From: Flavobacteriaceae bacterium R38
GTDB lineage: Bacteria > Bacteroidota > Bacteroidia > Flavobacteriales > Flavobacteriaceae
Length of the DNA: 64,000 bases
Assembly: GCA_009901575.1 (NCBI GenBank)
Contig: WXYP01000003.1
Coordinates: forward strand, 310,001-374,000
Direction: 5' to 3'
Positions 27,202 through 37,982 of this stretch are shown in pieces. Position numbers and translations under genes: made by a program. The notes below the pieces were generated by a model. It was not told the DNA's origin. It saw nothing but the letters and a program-made list of their open reading frames with translations, and did no database searches. Position 1 is the first letter of the stretch; the number at the start of each line of letters is the position of its first letter.

Positions 27202-29049
27202 ATGATGAAATTTTTTAAGGGTAGTAGTGGTTTAGCGGTTTTAGTAGTATTAGTTATTATATTTTCTTTAGCATCTTGTGAAGAAGATTTTAATACCATT
27301 GGTGCAGACATTATCAATAATAATAATTTTAACACACAAAGTGAAAGTTTTAATGTTTTTGCATCTACAAGAAATTTAATGTCTGTTCAGACAAATGGAT
27401 TATCAGCATATCAATTAGGAGAGTTAAATAATCCAATTTATGGAGCTAGAAGAGCAAGTATTGTTTCTCAGTTATCTTTAATGATTGATAATCCAAGATT
27501 TGGAGTGAATAGCCAAGAGCAAGAAGACGAAGGAGCTACAGATAATTTCACAAGAACTATTCAAGAAAATGAAGTAGTAACACGTGTTTTTTTAAATATT
27601 CCTTTTTTTACTGCGAATAATGCAGCTGATACTGATGGTGATGGAGTTATAGATAGCCTGGATGCAGACCCTGAAGATCCAAATAGTGATTCGGATAATG
27701 ATGGTGTGACTGATAACCAGGAAAGATTGAATGGTACAAATCCTTTAGATCCTGATACTGATGGAGATGGAATTACCGATGATGTAGATACAGATACCCC
27801 AAACAATATTTTCCCGTTGCGTTTTGAACTGGATTCAATATTTGGAAATAGAGAAGCTACTTTTGATTTAAGAGTAGATCAATCAACTTTTTTCTTAAGA
27901 GACTTGGATCCGGATACTAATTTTCAAGAGGCTCAAGAGTTTTTTTCTAATATGGATTTTTCTTCATTTGTCGGGACTAATTTATTTGATGGTAGTTTTC
28001 AGATAAGTGATCAAGAAGTAATTATCTTTAATGAAGACAATCCGAATACACCAGATACAGATGAATCAATAACTGTAAATAGAAGGATACCTCCCGGGAT
28101 TCGAGTAGAATTAGACCCTGTGTTTTTTCAACAAAACTTAGTAGACAGAGAAGGTGATCCGGAAATAGCAAATAATTTAAATTTCAGAGAGTTTTTAAGG
28201 GGAATCCGTATATCAACCAGTAATCATTCAGATGATTTGTATATGCTCCTGAATCTTAATATGGCAAATATTGAGATAGAATATACTTTTGACAGGGTAA
28301 ATGAAAACGGAACAGCGAACGATCCTTCAGATGATACTGTTGAACAAGATAATGAAGTTTTTACGATCAACCTTGTAACTAATACAGGAGGTATTGCTGT
28401 AAATACATTTGAGACAGACCCTCTGCCTTCTGCTATTACTAATGAAATAGATAGAGGAATAGCTGCAGAACGTTTATATTTAGACGGAGGATCAAGAACC
28501 ATTATAGAGATGGATTTATTTGATGAAGAAGGAACTTCGACCATACTTGAAGAAGTTCGGGCTCAAAATCTGTTAATCAATGAAGCTAACCTGACTTTCT
28601 TTATAGACAGAGAGACTTTAGATTTGGCAGGAGGTATAACAGAGCCAGATCGGATTTACTTATACAATATAGAAAACAATACGATTTTAGCAGATTACTC
28701 TAACGAGGTTCTTAGACAAAGTCCATCCTTCAATATTTTTGACGGAAATATTACAAGAAATGATCTTGGAAATGGAATTCAATATAGGGTGCGTGTAACT
28801 GAGCATATTAATAACATTATTAGAAATGACTCCACTAATGTTAAATTAGGTTTAACAATAACATCAGATATAACAAATCCTTTAAACATAACCGGAGTTG
28901 ATGGAAGTGCACAAGAATTAAGTATCCCCCAAGCTTCAGTCGTTAATCCATTTGGAACAGTTCTCTTTGGAAGTAGTGCAACTGTGCCAGAAGATAGAAG
29001 ACTTAAATTAGAAATATTTTTTACCGAACCAACTGATAATAATAACTAA
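27202..29049 (+). CDS. DUF4270 lipoprotein with thrombospondin type 3 calcium repeats
   Basis: A 615-residue lipoprotein with lipobox LASC (about Cys26). The start NTIGADIINNNNFNTQSESFNVF and the continuation resemble DUF4270, a Bacteroidetes surface-lipoprotein family. At about residues 140-200 it carries an insertion of Asp-rich repeats (DTDGDGVIDSLD, DSDNDGVTDNQE, DTDGDGITDDVD), which are thrombospondin type 3 calcium sites. It begins 21 bases after the GT5 gene and ends 8 bases before glmS, so all three appear co-transcribed. Function unknown. Confidence 0.85.
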   Translation: MMKFFKGSSGLAVLVVLVIIFSLASCEEDFNTIGADIINNNNFNTQSESFNVFASTRNLMSVQTNGLSAYQLGELNNPIYGARRASIVSQLSLMIDNPRFGVNSQEQEDEGATDNFTRTIQENEVVTRVFLNIPFFTANNAADTDGDGVIDSLDADPEDPNSDSDNDGVTDNQERLNGTNPLDPDTDGDGITDDVDTDTPNNIFPLRFELDSIFGNREATFDLRVDQSTFFLRDLDPDTNFQEAQEFFSNMDFSSFVGTNLFDGSFQISDQEVIIFNEDNPNTPDTDESITVNRRIPPGIRVELDPVFFQQNLVDREGDPEIANNLNFREFLRGIRISTSNHSDDLYMLLNLNMANIEIEYTFDRVNENGTANDPSDDTVEQDNEVFTINLVTNTGGIAVNTFETDPLPSAITNEIDRGIAAERLYLDGGSRTIIEMDLFDEEGTSTILEEVRAQNLLINEANLTFFIDRETLDLAGGITEPDRIYLYNIENNTILADYSNEVLRQSPSFNIFDGNITRNDLGNGIQYRVRVTEHINNIIRNDSTNVKLGLTITSDITNPLNITGVDGSAQELSIPQASVVNPFGTVLFGSSATVPEDRRLKLEIFFTEPTDNNN

Positions 29050-29057
29050 TTAACATT

Positions 29058-30905
29058 ATGTGTGGAATTGTAGGTTATATTGGATATAGAGATGCCTATC
29101 CTATTATAATTAAAGGATTACAAAGATTAGAATATAGAGGATATGATAGTGCTGGTGTAGCGCTTTATGATGGTACAAATATCAATTTATCCAAAACTAA
29201 AGGAAAAGTACAAGAACTTATTGATAAAGCCGGCAGCGAAATTTCTATAGAAGGATCTATAGGAATAGGACATACCAGATGGGCAACACATGGGGTACCA
29301 AATGATGTTAATTCACATCCCCATTATTCTAATTCAGGCGATTTAGTTATTATACATAATGGTATCATAGAAAATTATGAAGCATTAAAACAGGAGTTGA
29401 CTAAGCGTGGATATACATTTTCTTCAGATACAGATACCGAAATTTTGGTTAATCTTATAGAAGATGTTAAAAAAAATGAAGGAGTAAAATTAGGAAAAGC
29501 AGTTCAGATTGCTCTAAATCAGGTGATAGGGGCATATGCTATAGCTGTATTTGATAAAAATAAACCAGATGAGATTGTAGTAGCTAAGTTGGGAAGTCCA
29601 TTGGCTATAGGGATCGGTGATGATGAGTTTTTTGTGGCTTCGGATGCTTCTCCGTTTATAGAGTTTACCAATAATGCAATTTATCTTGAAGATGAAGAGA
29701 TGGCTATTATCCGTAGAGGTAAAAAAGTCAAAATCAAAAAGATAAAAGATGACTCTAATGTTGATTTATATGTTCAAGAGCTTAAATTGAATCTTGAAGA
29801 GATTGAAAAAGGAGGCTATGATCATTTTATGCTTAAAGAGATTTATGAGCAACCTAGAGTGATTAAAGATACTTACAGAGGAAGACTACTTGTGGATGAA
29901 GCAATTGTAAAAATGGCTGGTGTAGAAGATAATATGAAGAAGTTTTTAAATGCCGACCGTATTATTATTGTAGCCTGTGGAACTTCATGGCATGCCGGAT
30001 TGGTAGCCGAATATATTTTTGAAGATTTTGCAAGAATTCCTGTTGAAGTTGAATACGCATCAGAATTTCGATATAGAAACCCTATTATAACAGAGAAAGA
30101 TGTAGTTATCGCTATATCACAATCTGGAGAAACAGCAGATACTTTAGCTGCTATTAAATTGGCAAAATCTAAAGGAGCCTTTGTTTTTGGAGTTTGTAAT
30201 GTGGTAGGATCTTCAATTTCAAGAGAGACCGATGCCGGTGCTTATACACATGCAGGTCCTGAAATTGGTGTAGCATCAACAAAAGCATTTACAACACAAA
30301 TTACAGTATTGTTTATGATGGCTTTGAGAATGGCCAGAGCAAAAGGAACAATCACCAGCTCAGATTACCGTCAATATTTACAGGAATTAGAATTGATTCC
30401 TGATAAAGTAGAAAAGACTTTAGAATCTAATGATCACGTTAAAGAAATAGCAGAGATTTATAAGCACGCTGCAAACTTTTTGTATTTAGGAAGAGGATAT
30501 AATTTCCCTGTTGCATTAGAAGGAGCCTTAAAATTAAAAGAGATAAGCTATATCCATGCAGAAGGATATCCTGCTGCAGAAATGAAACACGGACCTATCG
30601 CTTTAATCGATGAGCAAATGCCTGTTGTAGTGATCGCTACAAAAAAAGGTCATTACGAGAAGGTTGTGAGTAATATTCAGGAGATTAAATCCAGAAAAGG
30701 GAAAATTATAGCTATTGTGACTGAAGGAGATGTATCTGTTAAAGAATTAGCAGACCATGTTATAGAAATCCCGGCATCATCTGAAGGCTTATCCCCATTA
30801 TTAACAACAATTCCTTTACAATTGCTTTCTTACCATATCGCAGTAATGAGAGATTGTAATGTTGATCAGCCTCGAAATTTAGCTAAATCGGTGACAGTAG
30901 AATAG
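29058..30905 (+). CDS. glmS: Glutamine-fructose-6-phosphate aminotransferase (isomerizing)
   Basis: A 615-residue enzyme making glucosamine-6-phosphate from fructose-6-phosphate and glutamine, the entry to peptidoglycan and lipopolysaccharide precursors. Cys2 (MCGIVGYIG) is the Ntn glutaminase nucleophile. The glutaminase domain (about 2-230) shows RLEYRGYDSAG and GHTRWATHG. Two SIS domains follow (about 290-430 and 460-600) with CGTSWHAG, ISQSGETADTL and LGRGYNFPVALEGALKLKE, ending NLAKSVTVE. Its length and motifs are standard. No glmS ribozyme-like leader fits the 8-base gap upstream. Confidence 0.98.
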   Translation: MCGIVGYIGYRDAYPIIIKGLQRLEYRGYDSAGVALYDGTNINLSKTKGKVQELIDKAGSEISIEGSIGIGHTRWATHGVPNDVNSHPHYSNSGDLVIIHNGIIENYEALKQELTKRGYTFSSDTDTEILVNLIEDVKKNEGVKLGKAVQIALNQVIGAYAIAVFDKNKPDEIVVAKLGSPLAIGIGDDEFFVASDASPFIEFTNNAIYLEDEEMAIIRRGKKVKIKKIKDDSNVDLYVQELKLNLEEIEKGGYDHFMLKEIYEQPRVIKDTYRGRLLVDEAIVKMAGVEDNMKKFLNADRIIIVACGTSWHAGLVAEYIFEDFARIPVEVEYASEFRYRNPIITEKDVVIAISQSGETADTLAAIKLAKSKGAFVFGVCNVVGSSISRETDAGAYTHAGPEIGVASTKAFTTQITVLFMMALRMARAKGTITSSDYRQYLQELELIPDKVEKTLESNDHVKEIAEIYKHAANFLYLGRGYNFPVALEGALKLKEISYIHAEGYPAAEMKHGPIALIDEQMPVVVIATKKGHYEKVVSNIQEIKSRKGKIIAIVTEGDVSVKELADHVIEIPASSEGLSPLLTTIPLQLLSYHIAVMRDCNVDQPRNLAKSVTVE

Positions 30906-30912
30906 TTAATTT

Positions 30913-30933
30913 ATTATGCATGCATTGCATAAT
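30913..30933. repeat. Inverted repeat upstream of the second TonB receptor
   Basis: ATTATGCA (30913-30920) and TGCATAAT (30926-30933) are perfect reverse complements around TGCAT. It lies between glmS and the receptor gene, about 50 bases before the latter's ATG. With no T tract it is more likely an operator or RNA hairpin than a terminator. Confidence 0.4.
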
Positions 30934-30985
30934 TGATTATTTTCTGTATATTGTTCTCATCAAATCACTAAATTGACTAAAGATA

Positions 30986-33790
30986 ATGACGAGAACAGTA
31001 TTCTATGCTATTTTCCTATTACTGGGAATGACATCTTTTGCGCAGACAACTATTAAAGGAAAAGTTGTTGATGAGAATAATGTGCCAGTACCCGGGGCAA
31101 ACATTATAATTACAGGTAAAACTGTAGGTACGACCACAGATTTTGATGGAAAGTTTACTTTGACAACTGCAGAAGTTCCTCCATTTAATCTTACGGTATC
31201 GAGTTTAGGATATACTACAACGACGGTATCGGTAACAACGAATAATCAGGAATTAAACATTACTTTAAATTCTTCTGAAACCCAGTTGGATGAAATTATA
31301 GTTTCTGCTTCCAGAACACCGGAGCGTATTTTTGAATCGCCGGTATCGGTTGAACGATTTGGATTAAAGGAAATAAAAAATACTGCCTCTACTAATTTTT
31401 ATAGTGGTTTGGAAAACCTGAAAGGGGTAGATATTAATACAGGTAGTTTGACTTTTACACAAGTCAACACCAGGGGTTTTGCAGATTTTAATAACCCTAG
31501 ATTTGTTCAGCTTATCGATGGTGCCGATAATTCAGTTCCAGCTCTAAATATAGTTATAGGAAACTTAGTCGGGGTATCAGAATTAGATGTGCAGAGTGTA
31601 GAATTACTTCCCGGAGCTTCTTCAGCGTTATATGGAGCGAATGCATTTAATGGTATTTTGTTTTTACGTAGTAAAAGCCCGTTCGATGAACAAGGAATTA
31701 AAGCATATGCGAAAACTGGTTTCACATCCCAGGATGCCGCAGGAGATAACCAATACTACGATTTTGGATTCAAAGCGGCTTATAAATTCAGTGATAAATT
31801 TGCGGTAAAAGTTAACTTTTCCTATTTAAGTGGAACTGATTGGTTTGCAAACAGCACACAGGATTTAGATACACCAGGAGGTACCAGAGAATCCAATCTT
31901 AATTTTAATGGTTTAAATATTTATGGTGATGAAGTATCTACCAATATCAGAGATGCATCAGGCTTAGGAATTATTCCGGATGTAGAAGTAAGTAGAACAG
32001 GTTATGCAGAACAAGATTTGACAGATTACAATGCAGAAAGTATAAAAGCAGATTGGACATTAGCTTATAGGCCTTTTGGTAACGATTTTGAAATTTCATA
32101 CAATGGACGTGTTGGTCAAGGTTCTACAGTATTCCAGGCAACAAACAGAAATTATTTAGATAATTTTTTCTTTCAACAGCATAAATTAGAAGTAAGAAAT
32201 AATAATTTCTTCGCACGTGCTTATGTTACTGCAGATGATGCTGGTGATTCTTACGACTTAATATTTACGGGAATTAATATCAACCGTGCCTGGAAATCAG
32301 ATCAGGATTGGTTTGGAGATTATATCGGTGCTTTTGCGAGCGCTACATTAACCGGAGCTTCAGAAGATGCTGCACATGTTTTTGCACGTCAGGTTGCAGA
32401 TGAGGTAATAGATATAGGTGGAGATGATGGTATTGAGCGATTAGTACCGGGAACATCAGAATTTCAACAGGCTTTTGATACTGTAATTGCGGATCCCGAT
32501 TTTAATTCCGGATCCAGGTTTCAGGACGAATCTAAATTTTACCATGCCGATGTTAATTATAACTTCAGTCATTTATTAGATGATAAAATTGATCTTCAGG
32601 TAGGTGCATCTTTTAGAGAGTATAGTTTAGAATCCGGAGGAACTATTTTTACAGACTTAGATGGATCTATCAACTTTAATGAAGTAGGAGCATATCTTCA
32701 AGTGCAAAAAGAATTAGCAGATAATAGAATTAAATTAACCGCTTCAGGGCGTTATGATAAAAATGAATTCTTTGATGGTTTCTTCTCGCCTCGTTTTTCT
32801 GTAGGAGCAACATTAGGAGAAGAACGTAATCATAACATAAGAGCTGCGATACAAACCGGATTTAGAAATCCTACCAATCAAGATCTTTTCTTAGGATTAG
32901 ATACAGGAGCTGCTTTCTTAGTAGGTTCTGCTCCGGGAAATCCTGAGCGTTTTCAAAGAAATGCGACTTTAAGTAATGGTACACCAATAACATTTAATGG
33001 TGCTTTAGCTTATGAAAATTCATACTCTGCGAGTTCTGTGCAAAATTTTCTTAATGACGAAAATGGAGATGGGAATGTACCATCAGAATTACAAATAGCC
33101 AATCCTGATATTGTAGAGCCTGAACAAGTAACTTCTGTTGAAGTAGGATATAGGAGTCAATTATTCGATAAACGTGTTACTATTGATATTAGTGGGTATT
33201 ATAGTAATTATAAAGATTTTATTGCTAGAGAGAATGTAGTAGCGCCAATAGCTCCTGGAGCTTTTGTTGCAGACAATGCAGGGAATCTGGATCCTTCTGG
33301 AATTAATGCATTGGCTAATGGTGATGTTCGAACATTCCAAACAACGACAAATTCTGAGGCAGATATTGAATCATATGGAGCTACTGCAGGAGTAAATGCC
33401 AGGGTATTTAATGGTTTTGATTTAGGTGTTAATTATACATTTGCAGAATTTGAATTTGATCAGGCTTCAGATCCTGATTTCAGACCAGGATTTAATACGC
33501 CTAAACATAAAGTTAAGGCGTCATTAGGACATACAGATTTATTTGAAAACTTTGGATTTAATGTCGCGTGGCGTTGGAGTGATACTTATTTCTGGCAGGC
33601 ACCGTTTGCAGATGGTACAGTTCCTTCATATAATACTGTTGATGCACAAATTAACTATAGAGTGCCTGGTATTAAATCTACTTTTAAAATAAGTGCTTCA
33701 AACTTACTTAATCAAGAATACTTTACATCATTTGGTACAGGTTTGATAGGAGCTCAATTTCTTGTATCATGGACAATTAATAACTTATAA
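30986..33790 (+). CDS. TonB-dependent outer-membrane receptor
   Basis: A 934-residue receptor with signal peptide ending near SFAQT (about 20). The N-terminal carboxypeptidase-regulatory-like domain (about 22-105) contains IKGKVVDENNVPVPGANI and GTTTDFDGKFTL. The plug follows (from about 110; LDEIIVSASRTPERIFESP, NTRGFADFNNPRFVQLIDG, LLPGASSALYGANAFNG). The barrel closes with GLIGAQFLVSWTINNL. It is followed 5 bases later by an SGNH lipoprotein gene, a pairing that suggests the lipoprotein acts on the same ligand, perhaps an ester-bearing lipid or glycan. Ligand unknown. Confidence 0.94.
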   Translation: MTRTVFYAIFLLLGMTSFAQTTIKGKVVDENNVPVPGANIIITGKTVGTTTDFDGKFTLTTAEVPPFNLTVSSLGYTTTTVSVTTNNQELNITLNSSETQLDEIIVSASRTPERIFESPVSVERFGLKEIKNTASTNFYSGLENLKGVDINTGSLTFTQVNTRGFADFNNPRFVQLIDGADNSVPALNIVIGNLVGVSELDVQSVELLPGASSALYGANAFNGILFLRSKSPFDEQGIKAYAKTGFTSQDAAGDNQYYDFGFKAAYKFSDKFAVKVNFSYLSGTDWFANSTQDLDTPGGTRESNLNFNGLNIYGDEVSTNIRDASGLGIIPDVEVSRTGYAEQDLTDYNAESIKADWTLAYRPFGNDFEISYNGRVGQGSTVFQATNRNYLDNFFFQQHKLEVRNNNFFARAYVTADDAGDSYDLIFTGININRAWKSDQDWFGDYIGAFASATLTGASEDAAHVFARQVADEVIDIGGDDGIERLVPGTSEFQQAFDTVIADPDFNSGSRFQDESKFYHADVNYNFSHLLDDKIDLQVGASFREYSLESGGTIFTDLDGSINFNEVGAYLQVQKELADNRIKLTASGRYDKNEFFDGFFSPRFSVGATLGEERNHNIRAAIQTGFRNPTNQDLFLGLDTGAAFLVGSAPGNPERFQRNATLSNGTPITFNGALAYENSYSASSVQNFLNDENGDGNVPSELQIANPDIVEPEQVTSVEVGYRSQLFDKRVTIDISGYYSNYKDFIARENVVAPIAPGAFVADNAGNLDPSGINALANGDVRTFQTTTNSEADIESYGATAGVNARVFNGFDLGVNYTFAEFEFDQASDPDFRPGFNTPKHKVKASLGHTDLFENFGFNVAWRWSDTYFWQAPFADGTVPSYNTVDAQINYRVPGIKSTFKISASNLLNQEYFTSFGTGLIGAQFLVSWTINNL

Positions 33791-33795
33791 TAATA

Positions 33796-35430
33796 ATGAT
33801 GAAAAAGAATCATATTATGAAAACAAAATATATTTGGTTATTCCTTCTGTTTTTAGGAATTATAGCTTGTAGTGATGATGACGATAATAACGGCCCTGAA
33901 GTTGTTCCTCTTCCTGAACTGTCGGCTGGTAATGCAAATTTTTCAAATTTTGTGTCTATCGGTAATTCACTGACAGCCGGATTTACTGATAATGCCTTGT
34001 TTATAGCTGGCCAGGAAAATTCATTTCCAAATTTAATGGCACAAAGATTTAGCTTATTAGGCGGAGGTAGTTTTACACAACCTTTAATGGCCGATAACTT
34101 TGGAGGAATGACTTTTGGAGGAAATAGAATCTTAGAGCCTAGATTAGTATTTAACGGATCTGGTCCTGCTGGGATAGAATCTTTAATCGGGCCTATAACC
34201 CCTGGTACAGAAGTAACTAATGTGCTTAGCGGACCATTTAATAATATGGGAGTTCCAGGACTGAGAAGTTTCCAGGTAACCTTTAATGGTTTGGGGAATC
34301 TGGCAGGATTACAAGCAGTTCCTATGACAGCAAATCCTTATTATGTTAGAATGGCATCTAGTCCGGGCGCTTCTATTTTGGAAGATGCTTTAGCGCAAAA
34401 TCCAACTTTTGTGTCATTATGGATTGGAAATAATGATGTATTAGGTTTTGCAACTGCAGGAGGAGATCAGGCTTTGGATGCAATAACATCACAGAATATT
34501 TTTGATGCATCTGTAGAAGGTATAATTAATGCAATATCAAATAGTGGAGCGCAAGCGGTTGTTGCCAATATTCCGGATGTAACTTCAATTGCATTTTTAA
34601 ATACAGTTCCATTTGCTCCGTTAAGTCCGGAAAATCCGGCTTTCGGACCTCAGATACCTACACTTAATGGTATTTTCGGAATGCTTAATGGGGTATACGA
34701 AGCATTACAAATGCCGAATCGTTCTATTGTTTTTGCTACTGATGCAGCTAGCCCGGTAGTAATAGTAGATGAAGATCTTCCGGATATATCTGCACAATTG
34801 GTGCCTATTTTAGCAAATAACCCAGATTTTGCTCTTTTTGTTCAAGGTTTAGGACTACCTGCGGCGGCAGTACCTCAAGTGGCAGGTTTACTAGGAACAA
34901 CTTATGGGCAAACAAGACAAGCTACAGAAAACGATTTACTAACGCTTACTAGCCTACCTGTAATTGGTACAGTAGATACAGATAGAGTTGCTTTTCTGAT
35001 GGGGCAAGGCTTACCAGCCGAACTGGCGGCCCAGTTTTCTGCACAAGGAATTACATTGCCATTAGCAGATCGCTTTGTTTTAATACCATCAGAGCGAGAA
35101 GCAATACAAAGAGCTACTGCTAGTTTTAATACTACAATACAAGCTGCTGCAGAAGCCGCAGGATTTGCATTTGTAGACGCAAATACTATTCTTAGTACTT
35201 TAGAAGCAGACCGTCCATCATCTGAAGGGTTTACACTTACAGCAGATCTTGTTACAGGTGGAACATTTTCATTAGACGGCGTCCATCCAACAGGAAGAGG
35301 TTATGCATTTATTGCAAACGAGTTCTTAAGAGCCATAGACGCAACTTACGGTTCGAACTTTGAAGCTGCAGGACAATTATACAGTCTTGCAGATTTTCCA
35401 GTAGTTTTTCCTGCTAATCTGCAACAATAA
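33796..35430 (+). CDS. SGNH/GDSL-family hydrolase lipoprotein
   Basis: A 544-residue lipoprotein with lipobox IIAC (about Cys25), followed by SDDDDNN, an acidic run like a surface-export signal. SGNH motifs are present in order: block I IGNSLTAGFTDN with the nucleophile Ser, block III WIGNNDVLG with Asn, and block V DGVHPTGRGYAFIAN with Asp and His. A hydrophobic insert of about 150 residues sits between blocks III and V. The enzyme would hydrolyse esters outside the cell. It is co-transcribed with the receptor upstream. Three Met codons lie near the start; the second ATG in the run is also possible. Confidence 0.88.
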   Translation: MMKKNHIMKTKYIWLFLLFLGIIACSDDDDNNGPEVVPLPELSAGNANFSNFVSIGNSLTAGFTDNALFIAGQENSFPNLMAQRFSLLGGGSFTQPLMADNFGGMTFGGNRILEPRLVFNGSGPAGIESLIGPITPGTEVTNVLSGPFNNMGVPGLRSFQVTFNGLGNLAGLQAVPMTANPYYVRMASSPGASILEDALAQNPTFVSLWIGNNDVLGFATAGGDQALDAITSQNIFDASVEGIINAISNSGAQAVVANIPDVTSIAFLNTVPFAPLSPENPAFGPQIPTLNGIFGMLNGVYEALQMPNRSIVFATDAASPVVIVDEDLPDISAQLVPILANNPDFALFVQGLGLPAAAVPQVAGLLGTTYGQTRQATENDLLTLTSLPVIGTVDTDRVAFLMGQGLPAELAAQFSAQGITLPLADRFVLIPSEREAIQRATASFNTTIQAAAEAAGFAFVDANTILSTLEADRPSSEGFTLTADLVTGGTFSLDGVHPTGRGYAFIANEFLRAIDATYGSNFEAAGQLYSLADFPVVFPANLQQ

Positions 35431-35448
35431 GAAAATAAAAAATATTAA

Positions 35449-35480
35449 AAACCAGTGCTTCTCAGCACTGGTTTTTTTAT
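35449..35480 (+). terminator. Rho-independent terminator after the SGNH lipoprotein
   Basis: AAACCAGTGCT (35449-35459) pairs perfectly with AGCACTGGTTT (35464-35474) around TCTC and is followed by T residues. Confidence 0.92.
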
Positions 35481-35560
35481 TTAAAATAGATTTAGAGGCT
35501 CCATATTAAAAAATCACAAAAAAATCGATAATAAGAGTATTAATTTTTCAATTAAAAATA

Positions 35561-35568
35561 TATCTTTG
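35561..35568 (+). promoter_or_regulatory. -7 box (TATCTTTG) for atpD
   Basis: An exact TAnnTTTG match followed by C, 84 bases before the atpD ATG. The region 20 bases upstream is T-rich but has no clean TTG. It implies an untranslated leader of about 75 bases. Confidence 0.5.
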
Positions 35569-35645
35569 CACCGCTAAAAACAATGGTTGATTATTATCAT
35601 AGTATTTTCATTGTGTTAGTACATAAAAAACTAAACATTAAATAG

Positions 35646-37160
<1,515 letters not shown>

Positions 37161-37186
37161 AATAGTAATGAGCTATGTTGGTATTA

Positions 37187-37239
37187 AGTATTGAGATTTC
37201 TTCTCTTACCTAATTGCTAATATCTCACTACTCAATACT
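37187..37239. repeat. Inverted repeat between atpD and atpC
   Basis: AGTATTGAG (37187-37195) and CTCAATACT (37231-37239) are perfect reverse complements, 35 bases apart, with GAGAT and ATCTC as a second inner pair. Similar AGTATTGAGTA-like repeats occur between genes in flavobacterial genomes to my recollection; copy number here is unknown. Folding could modulate atpC expression relative to atpD. Confidence 0.4.
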
Positions 37240-37247
37240 AATTGAAT

Positions 37248-37526
37248 ATGTATTTAGAAATAGTTACACCAGAAGCAACATTATTAGCAGCAGAAGTAGA
37301 TTCTATTGCAGTACCAGGTATCAATGGTGAGTTTCAAATGTTGAATAGCCATGCTCCTATAGTTTCATTACTAGGTGAAGGTGACGTGAAAATTTATGGA
37401 AAGGTTGAGCTTGCAAAAGATGTTGCCAATAAGTTTACAAAAGGTGATAAAGGAGAAATAGTATTATCAATTAATAGTGGAACTATTGAGATGAAGGATA
37501 ATAAAGTGATTGTTTTAGCAGATTAA
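37248..37526 (+). CDS. atpC: ATP synthase F1 subunit epsilon (short form)
   Basis: A 92-residue protein counted from ATG 37248; a TTG six bases upstream is less likely. It has the N-terminal beta-sandwich of epsilon (MYLEIVTPEATLLAAEVDSI, GEFQMLNSHAPIVSLLGEG) but lacks the C-terminal helical hairpin that inhibits hydrolysis in longer homologues (about 135 residues). Short epsilon subunits are usual in Bacteroidetes. It belongs to the atpD-atpC unit. Confidence 0.93.
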   Translation: MYLEIVTPEATLLAAEVDSIAVPGINGEFQMLNSHAPIVSLLGEGDVKIYGKVELAKDVANKFTKGDKGEIVLSINSGTIEMKDNKVIVLAD

Positions 37527-37551
37527 GTAATCATTTTATCAAATTATAGAG

Positions 37552-37581
37552 AATGCCAGGTTATTAGCCTGGCATTTTTTT
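37552..37581 (+). terminator. Rho-independent terminator after atpC
   Basis: AATGCCAGG (37552-37560) pairs perfectly with CCTGGCATT (37568-37576) around a 7-base loop and runs into a T tract. Confidence 0.9.
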
Positions 37582-37593
37582 ATACGAGTTTTT

Positions 37594-37974
37594 CTATTGA
37601 AATAGAAATTTTGATACATTTCTATAAAAATAGACCCCGAGAATTATTCCGATAATGTTTACCAGTTTGAACCAAAAATTTAATTGCTCTCTTATGTGAA
37701 TTTCATTTATAGGGTCGAGATAAAATAGTAATAGTATTAAAAATCGAAAAACTCCAAATAAGATAAGGAGCACGCCCCAGGTTTTTATAATGTGTTTTAC
37801 CCATTTTTTATGGTTAGATAAGCCATACAATAAAGGAATCCCTATAATTAATAATAGCGATACAGGAGCGTAACTGCCAATGATAAGATAATTTATCGAT
37901 TTAAAAATCAGAGGGATAAAACTTAAAAAAAGTAGATATGAATAAGGTTTTTTGATCATCTCTTGTAGTATCAT
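37594..37974 (-). CDS. Small integral membrane protein
   Basis: A 126-residue protein with four hydrophobic helices at about 12-28, 33-50, 62-83 and 103-120, short loops, and a basic C-terminus. It is not a recognised family to me. It begins 8 bases after the M28 peptidase stop and is probably co-transcribed with it. It has no visible catalytic motif. Confidence 0.65.
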   Translation of the reverse strand: MILQEMIKKPYSYLLFLSFIPLIFKSINYLIIGSYAPVSLLLIIGIPLLYGLSNHKKWVKHIIKTWGVLLILFGVFRFLILLLFYLDPINEIHIREQLNFWFKLVNIIGIILGVYFYRNVSKFLFQ

Positions 37975-37982
37975 AACAATCT

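Noticed and set aside
30906-30985. glmS-type riboswitch or ribozyme
   Set aside because: This region is downstream of glmS, and only 8 bases separate glmS from the gene upstream, leaving no room for one.
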